Made by a program: the position numbers and the translations under genes. The notes under the pieces were generated by a model. It did not search any database. It was not told the origin of the DNA and saw nothing but the letters and a program-made list of their open reading frames with translations. A DNA stretch of 64,000 nt from Collinsella aerofaciens (GTDB lineage Bacteria; Actinomycetota; Coriobacteriia; Coriobacteriales; Coriobacteriaceae): the NCBI GenBank assembly GCA_021639365.1, contig JAJXHK010000003.1, positions 41,888 to 105,887 on the forward strand, read 5' to 3'. The number at the start of each line of letters is the position of its first letter. Position 1 is the stretch's first letter. Positions 1 to 8,004 of the stretch are shown here, piece after piece.

Positions 1-132
1 CAGCTCGGAGCTTACGGTGCGCACGGCATCGAGAATCTCGCGACGGCGTTCGTCGCCCGTCAGGCGCTTTGCCGCGCTATCGGACGCAAGAGTGGCGTCG
101 GCCACAGGGATATCTGCGTACGTGTTGCCCAT
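1..132 (-). CDS. N-terminal 44 codons of a divergent transcriptional regulator (cut by window edge)
   Basis: Reading the minus strand from an ATG at 132 gives an uninterrupted frame of exactly 44 codons to base 1, so the gene runs off the window. The piece ends in GDERRREILDAVRTVSSEL, which resembles the first helix of TetR/AcrR-type DNA-binding domains; too little is present to be certain. It diverges from the FAD/Fe-S oxidoreductase gene at 322, and the gap holds two identical-architecture inverted repeats (191-228). That is the usual arrangement of a local repressor controlling itself and its neighbour. The family name is inference; the open frame and the operators are seen. Confidence 0.5.
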   Translation of the reverse strand, partial: MGNTYADIPVADATLASDSAAKRLTGDERRREILDAVRTVSSEL

Positions 133-190
133 GTTCTGCCGCCTTTCATCCTCTTTTGCCTGACCGTTCGCCTAACAGTCTTGAATATTG

Positions 191-228
191 TTGACGGTTC
201 GTCAATACTATTTTTGACACAATGTCAA
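191..228. promoter_or_regulatory. Twin operators TTGAC-N5-GTCAA
   Basis: Two 15-bp inverted repeats of identical design, TTGAC-N5-GTCAA, lie at 191-205 and 214-228 with centres 23 bp apart, about two helical turns. The five-base centres differ (ggttc and acaat) while the arms are exact. They sit between the divergent regulator (start 132) and the oxidoreductase (start 322), so a dimeric repressor encoded by the divergent gene probably binds here. Confidence 0.6.
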
Positions 229-321
229 CAATGGCGGGTGAACGGCATGGGGGCATGCCCGGCCTGCAAAAAAAGAGGGGCGCTGCGGCCTCGTCGGGCT
301 GCGGCAAGAGAAGGGACAACC

Positions 322-3096
322 ATGATTCTCAACGGACCGGGGATTAGCTACACCGAGCCCGACATCGGTTCGGAGTTCGTGCCGCCGCTGCCGGAGCATC
401 CGCGCGAGGCCATCGTCAAGCTGTGCGAGCACTGCACCAACCGTCTGCTGCATCGCGACGAGCTGTTGGGCTACGAGTACTGGTCGTTTGCCGAGGCCGC
501 AACCGACGAGCAGGCCGAAGTGCTCTGCAAGATGAAGATGCGCCGTCCCTATACACTGCCCGAGATGGTCAAGCTCACCGGCATGCCCGAAGCCGATATC
601 GAGAAGATGCTCGACGACATGAGCTACACGGGTCTGCTTGAGTACAACTGGGAAAACCCCGAGCGCGCCAAGCAGTGGGTACTGCCCATGCTGGTGCCGG
701 GTTCCGCCGAGTTCCTCAACATGCGCGTGAGCCAGCTCGAGGAGCATCCGGTCTATGCCAAGTTCTTTGAGCAGGCGTCCAAGGGGCCGCTGTCCAAGGC
801 TACGCCGATGGTGCCGCCCGGAGGCGCCGGTATCGGCATGCACGTCATTCCGGTCGAGAAGGCCATTGACGCCGCAAGCACCTCGGTGCCTATTGAGCAT
901 ATCGAGCATTGGCTCGACAAATACGAGGGTAAGTATGCCGCTAGCACCTGCAGCTGCCGTGCGAGCCGTCGCGTGATGGGTGAGGGCTGCGCCGACGACC
1001 CGGCCGATTGGTGCATCGCCGTGGGCGATATGGCCGACTACGTGGTCGAGACCGACCGCGGCCACTACGTGACCCGCGACGAGGTTTACGACATCTTGCG
1101 CCAGGCCGAGGACAACGGCTTTGTGCACCAGATCACCAACATTGACGGCGAGAACAAGATCTTCGCTATCTGCAACTGCAACGTCAACGTGTGCTACGCC
1201 CTGCGCACCTCGCAGCTGTTCAACACGCCCAACCTGTCGCGCTCGGCCTATGTCGCCAAGGTCGAGAAGGACAAGTGCGTGGCCTGCGGTCGCTGCGTTG
1301 AGGTGTGTCCGGCCGGCGCTGCCAAGCTCGGCCAGAAGCTCTGCAGCAAAAAGGCCGGCGGACAGGTGCCCGAGTATCCGCGCCAGGAGTTGCCCGATGC
1401 CACCAAGTGGGATCACACCAAGTGGTCGCCCAACTACCGCAACGACAACCGCATCGAGACGCATGAGTCCGGCACCGCTCCCTGCAAGACGGCCTGCCCC
1501 GCGCACGTTGCCGTTCAGGGCTATTTGAAGCTCGCGGCTCAGGGTCGCTATGACGAGGCGCTGGCGCTCATCAAGCGCGAGAACCCGCTGCCCGCTATCT
1601 GCGGCCGCGTGTGCAACCGCCGCTGCGAGGACGCCTGCACCCGCGGCCGTGTGGACGCCGCCGTGGCTATCGACGAAGTCAAGAAGTTTATCGCCCAGCG
1701 CGATCTGGACGCAGCGACCCGCTATGTCCCGCCCGTGGTGACTCCGACGCGTGCCGGCGGCTTCGATCAGAAGATCGCTATCATCGGTGCCGGTCCGGCC
1801 GGCCTGTCTTGTGCCTTCTATCTGGCCGAGAAGGGCTACAAGCCCGTCGTGTTCGAGAAAAACGAGCGTCCGGGCGGCATGCTCACCTACGGCATTCCCA
1901 GCTTTAAGCTGCAGAAGGATGTTATCGAGGCCGAGGTTGAGGTCATTCGCCTGATGGGCGCCGAGTTCCGCTATGGCGTGGAGGTCGGTCGCGACGTGAC
2001 GCTCGACGAGCTGCGCGCGCAGGGCTTTAAGGCCTTCTACGTTGCCATTGGCTGCCAGGGCGGCCGCCTTGCCGGTATTCCGGGCGAGGATGCCGAGGAT
2101 GTGACCGTGGCCGTCGACTTCTTGCGCGAGGTCAACAGCGGCAAGATTGACGCGCTGCCCGGCCGCACCATCGTGGTGGGCGGCGGCAACGTGGCCATCG
2201 ACGTGGCCCGCAACGCCTGCCGCCTGGGCTCCGAGCACGTTGAGATGTTCTGCCTGGAGAGTGAGGCCCAGATGCCCGCCAGCGAGGAGGAGCGTCGCGA
2301 GGCCATCGAGGACGGCGCGCACATCAGCTGCGGTTGGGGCCCCAAGGAGGTTCACCTGGACGAGGCCGGTCATGTGCGCGGTATCACCTTCAAGCGCTGC
2401 ACGCGTGTCTTTGACGACGAGGGCCGTTTTGCGCCCGAGTACGACGAGAACGACCTGCGTCGTGTCGACGCCGACCGCGTGGTCATGTCGATCGGTCAGT
2501 CCATCGTGTGGGGCGACCTGCTGGCTGGCTCCAAGGTGGAGCTTGGCCGCGGTCAGGGCGCCCTTGCCGATCCTCAGACCTACCAGACCGCCGAGCCAGA
2601 CATCTTTGTGGGCGGCGACGTCTACACCGGTCCGAGTTTTGCCATCGATGCCATCGCCGCCGGCCACGAGGCCGCCGTGTCCATCCATCGCTATGTGCAG
2701 CCGGGGTCCACGCTCACCATCGGCCGCAACCAGCGCCGCTACACCGCGCTCGACCGCGACGATGTCGTGATCGAGAGCTACGACAACGCGAGCCGTGAGG
2801 TTGCCCACGTGGACCGCGAGCGCGAGAAGGCCGCGCCGTTTAGCGAGTACGTCGAGACCTTTACCGAAGAGCAGGTGCGCGCCGAGACCGCCCGTTGCCT
2901 GGGTTGCGGTGCCTCGATCGTCGACCCCAACAAGTGCATCGGCTGCGGCCTGTGCACCACCAAGTGCGCGTTCGACGCCATCCATCTGGATCGCGACCGC
3001 CCCGAGTGCTCAACGATGGTCAAATACGAGCAAAAGCTCCCGAGCCTGGGTAAGTACGCCCTCAAGCGTGCCATCAAGATCAAATTCGGTCATTAG
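322..3096 (+). CDS. Multidomain NAD(P)/FAD-dependent oxidoreductase with ferredoxin-type Fe-S clusters
   Basis: The start is the ATG at 322, 5 bp after a good AAGGGAC ribosome-binding site, giving 924 aa; the frame stays open further upstream but that part runs through the operators. Domains in order: an N-terminal Cys-containing region (about 1-330) with a CSCRAS motif near 210, a CVACGRCVEVC 4Fe-4S motif near 318-328, a glutamate-synthase-beta/DPD-type Fe-S domain from PCKTACPAH (about 387) to about 460, an FAD-binding fold starting IAIIGAGPAG (about 486), an NAD(P) fold with VVGGGNVAID (about 617), and a C-terminal cluster motif CIGCGLCTTKC (about 873-883). This is the architecture of flavin electron-bifurcating or NAD(P)H:acceptor modules that move electrons between pyridine nucleotides and ferredoxin-like partners. 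Substrate unknown. HypA follows, hinting at a link to redox or nickel metabolism. Confidence 0.8.
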   Translation: MILNGPGISYTEPDIGSEFVPPLPEHPREAIVKLCEHCTNRLLHRDELLGYEYWSFAEAATDEQAEVLCKMKMRRPYTLPEMVKLTGMPEADIEKMLDDMSYTGLLEYNWENPERAKQWVLPMLVPGSAEFLNMRVSQLEEHPVYAKFFEQASKGPLSKATPMVPPGGAGIGMHVIPVEKAIDAASTSVPIEHIEHWLDKYEGKYAASTCSCRASRRVMGEGCADDPADWCIAVGDMADYVVETDRGHYVTRDEVYDILRQAEDNGFVHQITNIDGENKIFAICNCNVNVCYALRTSQLFNTPNLSRSAYVAKVEKDKCVACGRCVEVCPAGAAKLGQKLCSKKAGGQVPEYPRQELPDATKWDHTKWSPNYRNDNRIETHESGTAPCKTACPAHVAVQGYLKLAAQGRYDEALALIKRENPLPAICGRVCNRRCEDACTRGRVDAAVAIDEVKKFIAQRDLDAATRYVPPVVTPTRAGGFDQKIAIIGAGPAGLSCAFYLAEKGYKPVVFEKNERPGGMLTYGIPSFKLQKDVIEAEVEVIRLMGAEFRYGVEVGRDVTLDELRAQGFKAFYVAIGCQGGRLAGIPGEDAEDVTVAVDFLREVNSGKIDALPGRTIVVGGGNVAIDVARNACRLGSEHVEMFCLESEAQMPASEEERREAIEDGAHISCGWGPKEVHLDEAGHVRGITFKRCTRVFDDEGRFAPEYDENDLRRVDADRVVMSIGQSIVWGDLLAGSKVELGRGQGALADPQTYQTAEPDIFVGGDVYTGPSFAIDAIAAGHEAAVSIHRYVQPGSTLTIGRNQRRYTALDRDDVVIESYDNASREVAHVDREREKAAPFSEYVETFTEEQVRAETARCLGCGASIVDPNKCIGCGLCTTKCAFDAIHLDRDRPECSTMVKYEQKLPSLGKYALKRAIKIKFGH

Positions 3097-3099
3097 GTT

Positions 3100-3121
3100 C
3101 CGCCGTTCTAACGAACGGCGG
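3100..3121 (+). other. Short perfect hairpin after the oxidoreductase
   Basis: A 9-bp perfect stem (CCGCCGTTC / GAACGGCGG) with a TAAC loop begins 4 bp after the stop codon. No T-tract follows, so it is a 3'-end stabiliser or weak attenuator rather than a classical terminator; hypA starts 170 bp downstream and could be cotranscribed. The rest of 3122-3289 shows nothing else recognisable. Confidence 0.45.
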
Positions 3122-3289
3122 CACTGCCGACGCTGCGCGGCGCCCAGGCACCCCATCTTGCCCCTCAACTTCGGCGCCGCGGGCAAAAGCCCAGCGGACG
3201 CCTTGTTTCGGGGCAACCTGGGGCACCTGGATCGCCGCTCGCTGACGTTTGGCTGACATCGCATCAACCATTGTTGAAAGGTATTCGCC

Positions 3290-3718
3290 TTGCATGAATT
3301 AGGGATTGTGTATCACATTATTCGCGATGTCGAGAATGTGGCGCGCGTCAATGGCGTGCGTCGCGTTTCGAGCGTGACGTTGCTGCTGGGCGAGGTCTCG
3401 GGCGTCGTTCCCGACTTGCTGCTCGACGCTTGGCGCTGGGCAGCAGATAAAAAGCCTATCACCGAGGGCTCGGAGCTTATCGTGGAGCCCGTTGAGGCCG
3501 TGACACATTGCGAGGCGTGCGGCCGCAACTACGCGACGGTCGAGCACGGCAAGACCTGCCCTTATTGCGGCAGCGACGAGACATACCTGCTGCAGGGCCA
3601 GGAGGTCGTGATCAAGCAGATCGAGACCCCCGACGAGGACCCGGCAGACGCTGCCCCCGACGGCCTCTCCGACACCCCCGACGCCGTCGACGCCGCCAAC
3701 CCTCTCCACATCGTCTAG
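3290..3718 (+). CDS. hypA: Hydrogenase/urease nickel incorporation protein HypA
   Basis: The start is TTG at 3290, preceded by GAAAGG; this start is required because HypA proteins must begin M-H-E, where His2 binds nickel. Length 142 aa, slightly longer than the usual 113-120 because of an acidic tail after about residue 115. The zinc site is complete: CEAC at 74-77 and CPYC at 90-93. HypA delivers nickel, with HypB, to [NiFe]-hydrogenase or urease precursors. No hydrogenase subunit or other hyp gene is in this window, so its client must lie elsewhere. It follows the Fe-S oxidoreductase on the same strand after 193 bp. Confidence 0.9.
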   Translation: MHELGIVYHIIRDVENVARVNGVRRVSSVTLLLGEVSGVVPDLLLDAWRWAADKKPITEGSELIVEPVEAVTHCEACGRNYATVEHGKTCPYCGSDETYLLQGQEVVIKQIETPDEDPADAAPDGLSDTPDAVDAANPLHIV

Positions 3719-3722
3719 CCCC

Positions 3723-3778
3723 TAGTCGTTGGGGACGTTCTTGTTTGACTAGTCATGCAAGAACGTCCCCAATGACTA
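3723..3778. terminator. Long hairpin of the GGGGACGTTC family
   Basis: A 21-bp stem with one G-U pair, left arm 3723-3743 and right arm 3758-3778, loop 14 bp, directly downstream of hypA. The arms contain TTGGGGACGTTCTT, the core that recurs at 44.57 and 50.42 kb. It probably ends the hypA transcript. 3779-4080 is AT-rich and holds the leader and promoter of the PTS operon; TATAAT- and TATACT-like hexamers are present near 4020-4050 but no clear -35 box, so I do not place a promoter. Confidence 0.55.
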
Positions 3779-4094
3779 TTCTGTCAGAGCATAACTAACG
3801 AAATAAGTCAAGTCATGTCTGTTTAAACAAAGTATCGAAGAGTCAAGCAGATTCTTGTCCGCTATAAACCGGTATTAATGAACGCTGCACTTGTACCTGT
3901 TCTCTAAGAGGGTCAAAATAATTATGCTTAGTGAGGAATAGCTGAAAACCAGCGATGTAACCAACTTGTAACAAAAGCAGGACGTTTAAACAAATAATCC
4001 AACCATTCACATTTTTTCCTATAATTTTCCCGCGCTTGCGGCTATACTCTGTTTTGTCGTGTAGGAAATACGTAGACAAAAAGGAGGTTATGTG

Positions 4095-5084
4095 ATGGTA
4101 AGTATTGTTCTTGCTAGCCATGGTGACTTGGCGGCTGGAATCAAGCAGACGGGCTCGATGGTCTTTGGCGATCAGCCGTCTGTAGCCGTGGTCTCGCTCG
4201 AGCCGAGCATGGGCCCCGACGACTTCCGTGCCAAGGTCGAGGAAGCAGTCGCTTCCTTCGAGGACCAGGAGCAGGTGCTCTTCCTCGTTGATCTGTGGGG
4301 CGGTACGCCGTTCAACCAGATCAACGGGCTCATCGAGGGCCACGATTCCTGGGCTATCGTCACCGGTGTCAACCTGCCTATGCTCATCGAGGCATATTCG
4401 CAGCGCTTTGACGCAAAGAACACTGCACATGCGATCGCAAAACATCTCGTGACTGAGGCTAAGGCTGGCGTGCGCGTCAAGCCCGAGTCTCTGGAGCCCG
4501 AGGAGAAGAAGCCGGCTGCGGCCGCCGCTGCTCCTGCAGGCGCCATCCCTCCGGGAACGGTCATCGGCGACGGGCACATCAAGATCGCCCACGTCCGTAT
4601 CGACACCCGTCTGCTTCATGGTCAGGTGGCCACCACGTGGACCAAGCAGATCAACCCCAACCGCATCATCGTGGTTTCCGACGGCGTTGCTCACGACGAG
4701 CTCCGCAAGACCATGATCGAGCAGGCTGCCCCTCCGGGAGTCCATGCCAACGTCGTGCCCATCAAGAAGATGGCCGAGGTCGTCAAGGACACGCGCTTTG
4801 GTGACACCAAGGCCATGCTGCTCTTCGAGAACCCGCAGGATCTGCTCAAGGCCATCGAGGCCGGCGTCGACATCAAGGAAGCCAACATCGGTTCCATGGC
4901 TCACTCCAAGGGCAAGGTCGTCGTCACCAACGCCGTCGCTATGGGCGATGACGACGTTAAGACTCTCGAGGCCCTCAAGGCCAAGGGCGTCAAGTTCGAG
5001 GTCCGCAAGGTTCCTTCGGATTCCTCCGAGGATCTCGACGCCATGTTGAAGAAAGCTAAGGCCGAACTGGCCGCTCAAGCATAG
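4095..5084 (+). CDS. manX: PTS mannose/fructose/sorbose-family EIIAB fusion
   Basis: The ATG at 4095 has AAGGAGG seven bases upstream; a GTG at 4092 is possible but spaced worse. The protein has 329 aa. The EIIA domain (about 1-130) has the phospho-accepting His9 in LASHGDLA. An Ala/Pro linker (about 135-150) leads to the EIIB domain (about 158-329) with DTRLLHGQV, active-site His175. This cytoplasmic subunit relays phosphate from HPr to the incoming sugar. It is first of a tight operon with EIIC (18-bp gap) and EIID (16-bp gap). Mannose-class permeases often take mannose, glucose and N-acetyl-amino sugars; the substrate here is not decided by sequence. Very codon-biased, suggesting high expression. 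Confidence 0.9.
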   Translation: MVSIVLASHGDLAAGIKQTGSMVFGDQPSVAVVSLEPSMGPDDFRAKVEEAVASFEDQEQVLFLVDLWGGTPFNQINGLIEGHDSWAIVTGVNLPMLIEAYSQRFDAKNTAHAIAKHLVTEAKAGVRVKPESLEPEEKKPAAAAAAPAGAIPPGTVIGDGHIKIAHVRIDTRLLHGQVATTWTKQINPNRIIVVSDGVAHDELRKTMIEQAAPPGVHANVVPIKKMAEVVKDTRFGDTKAMLLFENPQDLLKAIEAGVDIKEANIGSMAHSKGKVVVTNAVAMGDDDVKTLEALKAKGVKFEVRKVPSDSSEDLDAMLKKAKAELAAQA

Positions 5085-5102
5085 TAAAGGAGGGTCCGAT
5101 AC

Positions 5103-5921
5103 ATGTCTGCAATCACTATTCTGCTTGTTGCGATTGTCGCGTTGCTTGCCGGTATGGAAGGCATTCTGGATGAGTTCCAGTTCCATCAGCCGCTCGTGGC
5201 ATGCACGCTTATCGGTCTCGTAACCGGTCACCTTCAGGAGGGCATCCTCCTGGGCGGTTCGCTCCAGATGATGGCCCTTGGCTGGGCTAACGTCGGCGCC
5301 GCCGTCGCGCCTGACGCCGCCCTGGCCTCGGTCGCTTCTTCGATCATCATGGTGCTCGCCCTCAACGGTGGCGCCACCGATTCGGCCAAGGCCGTTACCG
5401 CCGCCATCGCCGTCGCCGTCCCGCTGTCGGTCGCTGGTCTGTTCCTGACCATGATTTGCCGTACCCTGGCTACCGCTATCGCTCACGCCATGGACGGTTG
5501 CGCCGAGAAGGGCGACTTCGCCGGCATCGAGCGCTGGCAGTACGCTGCCATCCTCATGCAGGGCCTTCGTATCGCCATCCCGGCAGTGCTTCTGTGCATC
5601 ATCCCGGCCGAGGCTGTTACCAACGCGCTTAACGCTATGCCCGACTGGCTGTCCGGCGGCATGGCTGTCGGCGGCGGCATGGTCGCTTCCGTCGGTTACG
5701 CCATGGTCATCAACATGATGGCCACCAAGGAGACCTGGCCGTTCTTCATCCTCGGCTTTGTCCTTGCTGCCATCCCTCAGCTCACGCTGATCGCCCTTGG
5801 CCTCATCGGCATCTCCCTTGCCCTCATCTACCTTGGCCTTAAGGATCTGGCCAAGCAGGGTGGCGGCATGGGCGGTGGCTCCGGCGACCCGCTCGGCGAC
5901 ATTCTGAACGATTACGAGTAG
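5103..5921 (+). CDS. manY: PTS mannose-family EIIC membrane subunit
   Basis: A 272-aa, almost wholly hydrophobic protein with several membrane spans, starting ATG 5103 behind AAAGGAGG. It begins MSAITILLVAIVALLAG and contains the EIIC-Man pattern with GSLQMMALGWANVGAAVAPD (about 56-75), matching sorbose-type PTS EIIC. With EIID it forms the sugar-translocating channel. It ends in a Gly-rich tail (GGGMGGGSG) before an acidic C-terminus. Placed between EIIAB and EIID. Confidence 0.92.
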   Translation: MSAITILLVAIVALLAGMEGILDEFQFHQPLVACTLIGLVTGHLQEGILLGGSLQMMALGWANVGAAVAPDAALASVASSIIMVLALNGGATDSAKAVTAAIAVAVPLSVAGLFLTMICRTLATAIAHAMDGCAEKGDFAGIERWQYAAILMQGLRIAIPAVLLCIIPAEAVTNALNAMPDWLSGGMAVGGGMVASVGYAMVINMMATKETWPFFILGFVLAAIPQLTLIALGLIGISLALIYLGLKDLAKQGGGMGGGSGDPLGDILNDYE

Positions 5922-5937
5922 GAGGGGAGTGATACAT

Positions 5938-6858
5938 ATGGCAGAGAACAAGATTCAGCTCACCAAGGCTGACCGCAAGAAGGTTTGCTTCCGTCATCAG
6001 TTCCTTCAGGGCTCGTGGAACTACGAGCGTATGCAGAACGGCGGCTGGTGCTTCGCAATGATCCCTGCGATCAAGAAGCTCTACACCAGCAAGGATGACC
6101 AGATTGCCGCTCTTAAGCGCCACCTGGAGTTCTATAACACCCACCCTTATGTTTCCGCCCCCGTCATTGGCGTTACCCTCGCTCTCGAGGAGGAGCGCGC
6201 CAACGGTGCTCCGATTGACGACGTCGCCATTCAGGGCGTCAAGGTCGGTATGATGGGCCCGCTCGCCGGCGTCGGCGACCCCGCCTTCTGGTTCACCCTT
6301 CGCCCGATTCTGGGCGCTCTGGGCGCTTCCCTGGCCCTGTCCGGCAGCATCGCCGGTCCGCTGCTGTTCTTCTTCGCGTGGAACATCATCCGTTACGCCT
6401 TCCTGTGGTACACGCAGGAGTTTGGCTACAAGGTCGGCTCCTCCATCGCCAAGGACCTCTCCGGCGGTCTGATGGGCAAGGTCACCGAGGGCGCTTCCAT
6501 CCTGGGTATGTTCATCATCGGCGCCCTGGTCGAGCGCTGGGTGTCCATCTCCTTCACCCCGGTCGTCTCCAAGGTCACGCAGTCTGCCGGCGCCTTTATC
6601 GACTGGGCTAATCTGCCCTCCGGTTCTGAGGGTGTCAAGGAAGCACTGACGATGTATAACTCCATCGGTGCTAACGCCCTTGATCAGGTGAAGGTCACCA
6701 CGCTTCAGGCTAACCTCGATCAGCTCATCCCCGGCCTTGCCGCCGTGTGCCTGACCCTGCTGGTCTGCAAGCTCCTCAAGAAGAAGGTCAGCCCGATCGT
6801 CATCATCCTGGCTCTCTTCGCCATCGGCATCATCGGTCGCGTCTGCGGCTTCATGTAA
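5938..6858 (+). CDS. manZ: PTS mannose-family EIID membrane subunit
   Basis: 306 aa from ATG 5938, behind GGAGGGG; a GTG at 5929 would add three residues but lies too close to the binding site. Motifs of EIID-Man are clear: FRHQFLQGSWNYERMQNGGW near the N-terminus, MGPLAGVGDP in the first third, and hydrophobic segments at the C-terminus. It is the second membrane component of the mannose-class permease. Its stop is followed by 120 bp to manO, where a promoter and a hairpin overlap. Confidence 0.92.
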   Translation: MAENKIQLTKADRKKVCFRHQFLQGSWNYERMQNGGWCFAMIPAIKKLYTSKDDQIAALKRHLEFYNTHPYVSAPVIGVTLALEEERANGAPIDDVAIQGVKVGMMGPLAGVGDPAFWFTLRPILGALGASLALSGSIAGPLLFFFAWNIIRYAFLWYTQEFGYKVGSSIAKDLSGGLMGKVTEGASILGMFIIGALVERWVSISFTPVVSKVTQSAGAFIDWANLPSGSEGVKEALTMYNSIGANALDQVKVTTLQANLDQLIPGLAAVCLTLLVCKLLKKKVSPIVIILALFAIGIIGRVCGFM

Positions 6859-6908
6859 GCACGTTTCGGCTTAAGACCGAGAATTGCTAGGCAAGGGCTT
6901 TTGAGCCA

Positions 6909-6938
6909 TTGAAACGGACCGCACCCGGTGGGTACACT
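6909..6938 (+). promoter_or_regulatory. Probable sigma-70 promoter of manO
   Basis: TTGAAA at 6909-6914 and TACACT at 6933-6938 with an 18-bp spacer. The spacer is the left arm and loop of the hairpin at 6915-6957, so promoter and hairpin occupy the same DNA. Confidence 0.5.
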
Positions 6939-6957
6939 GGATGCGGTCCGATTGTTT
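6915..6957 (+). terminator. Rho-independent-type hairpin between manZ and manO
   Basis: Arms CGGACCGCA (6915-6923) and TGCGGTCCG (6942-6950) pair perfectly, with inner pairing CCGGTG/CACTGG, and ATTGTTTTATTT follows. It can end the manXYZ transcript; the manO ribosome-binding site begins about six bases after the T-rich run. Confidence 0.6.
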
Positions 6958-6978
6958 TATTTGGAGGGCGAGGCGCGC

Positions 6979-7377
6979 ATGGCGCAATCTCAGAACAGCA
7001 CGGTCGATCTGGCAACGCCGGCAACCTGCCTGATGGGGCTTACCAGTCACGGTAACGTAATGGTGGGCAATAAGGCGTTTGAGTACTATAACGAGCGCAA
7101 TCCCGAGGATTATATTCAAATCCCGTGGGATGAGGTCGACTATATTGCCGCTGAGGTTTTGCGCGGCACCAAGAAGATTACGCGTTTTGCCATCTTCACC
7201 AAGGACAATGGTCACTTTACGTTTTCGACGCGCGACGACAAAGAGACGCTTCGTGCGGTCCGCAAGTACGTTGACGAGGATAAGCTCGTGCGTTCGCCTG
7301 ACTTTATCGATGTGACGGCCAAGGGCGCCAAGAGCATCCCCTCCGTTATCAAAAACCTTTTCCACAAAGGCAACTAG
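6979..7377 (+). CDS. manO: ManO-type DUF956 protein
   Basis: 132 aa from ATG 6979, with GGAGG eleven bases upstream; the open frame extends upstream through the hairpin, so that part is not coding. It matches the DUF956 family: LMGLTSHGNVMVGNKAFEYY near residues 18-37 and a FAIFTKDNGHFTFSTRDDK segment in the middle, predicted as a small soluble beta-rich domain. DUF956 genes almost always follow mannose-class PTS operons, where ManO is thought to influence permease expression or activity; the mechanism is poorly known. Its own promoter (6909-6938) suggests partly independent expression. Confidence 0.85.
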   Translation: MAQSQNSTVDLATPATCLMGLTSHGNVMVGNKAFEYYNERNPEDYIQIPWDEVDYIAAEVLRGTKKITRFAIFTKDNGHFTFSTRDDKETLRAVRKYVDEDKLVRSPDFIDVTAKGAKSIPSVIKNLFHKGN

Positions 7378-7385
7378 TCGTTGGG

Positions 7386-7441
7386 TAGTCGTCTGCGACG
7401 CTCTTAAACGACCAGTCATTAAAGAACGCCGCAGACGACTA
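7386..7441. terminator. Long hairpin after manO
   Basis: Left arm 7386-7405 and right arm 7421-7441 form about 19-20 bp (TAGTCGTCTGCG...CGCAGACGACTA) with two imperfections. It has the same outer TAGTCGTT/GACTA frame as the other GGGGACGTTC hairpins but a divergent middle. It separates manO from the tRNA gene. Confidence 0.55.
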
Positions 7442-7486
7442 TCTCGAAGAGCGGCTATGCGCTGCATGGTAGTGGCACAAATCTGC

Positions 7487-7492
7487 TACACT
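7487..7492 (+). promoter_or_regulatory. -10 element of the tRNA-Arg promoter
   Basis: TGC-TACACT, an extended -10 form, lies 10 bp before the mature tRNA 5' end at 7503. No good -35 box is visible. Confidence 0.4.
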
Positions 7493-7502
7493 AATACAAC
7501 AT

Positions 7503-7578
7503 GCCTCCGTAGCTCAGGGGATAGAGCACCGCTCTCCTAAAGCGGGTGTCGACGGTTCGAATCCGCCCGGGGGCACCA
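7503..7578 (+). tRNA. tRNA-Arg (anticodon CCT)
   Basis: All arms fold. Acceptor GCCTCCG pairs with CGGGGGC (7568-7574; one G-U); D arm GCTC...GAGC; anticodon stem CCGCT/AGCGG with loop CTCCTAA, giving anticodon CCT (reads AGG); T arm GACGG-TTCGAAT-CCGCC region; discriminator A and an encoded CCA. Length 76 nt. Decodes the rare arginine codon AGG. Its 3' end is repeated twice immediately downstream. Confidence 0.93.
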
Positions 7579-7872
7579 GAGGAATATCGAGTCCGGTACC
7601 GCTACGGTGCCGGGCTCTTTTGGTCTAAGGGCAGGATTCGAGCCGTCGACACCCGCGTCACCAATTTCCCCGCGGGGGGAGTTTTCGAATCCGCCCGGGG
7701 GCACCAGAGATTTGCCGAGCCCGGTACCACCACGGTGCCGGGCTCTTCTGGTCTAAAGGCCGGATTCGGGCCGTCGACACCCGCGTCACTCATTTCCCCA
7801 CGGGGGGGATTTTCGAATCCGCCCGGGGGCACCAGAGGAATATCGAGCCCGGTACCGCTACGGTGCCGGGCT
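7556..7872 (+). repeat. Ladder of tRNA-Arg 3'-end copies, 128-bp period
   Basis: The last 23 bases of the tRNA (from TTCGAATCC to CACCA, 7556-7578) recur exactly at 7684-7706 and 7812-7834. Each copy is followed by a hairpin AGyCCGGTACC...CGGTGCCGGGCT at 7590-7616, 7718-7744 and 7846-7872. Between copies lies an inverted, nearly exact fragment of the tRNA anticodon-to-T-arm region (about 7629-7657 and 7756-7785). The two downstream copies lack the 5' half of the tRNA and are not genes. Such 3'-end repeats are what integrases leave at tRNA attachment sites, but no integrase is here. Confidence 0.85.
7590..7621 (+). terminator. tRNA-Arg terminator
   Basis: A 12-bp stem (AGTCCGGTACCG / CGGTGCCGGGCT, loop CTA) followed by CTTTTGG, beginning 12 bases after the CCA. 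The same hairpin is repeated with the ladder at 7718 and 7846. Confidence 0.65.
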
Positions 7873-7910
7873 CTTCTGGTTTAAAGGTATGCCGTGGTTT
7901 TCGCTACTTC

Positions 7911-7952
7911 AGATGAAGAAAGCGCCCGTTTGCAGGGGGAGCAAACGGGCGC
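7911..7952 (-). terminator. Terminator of the PASTA kinase operon, displaced by an IS
   Basis: A perfect 12-bp stem (GCGCCCGTTTGC, 7922-7933, with 7941-7952; 7-base loop). On the minus strand it is followed by TTTCTTC, on the plus strand by no T-tract, so it serves minus-strand transcription. The minus-strand gene it would serve ends at 9485, on the far side of the IS element. Confidence 0.6.
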
Positions 7953-8004
7953 AATTGAGCGAATGTATTTGCGTCAGCAGCCGCTGTGGGCAACGTCTTG
8001 ATGA

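Noticed and set aside
7684..7834. Second and third tRNA-Arg genes
   Set aside because: Only the last 23 bases are present; acceptor 5' strand, D arm and anticodon arm are missing.
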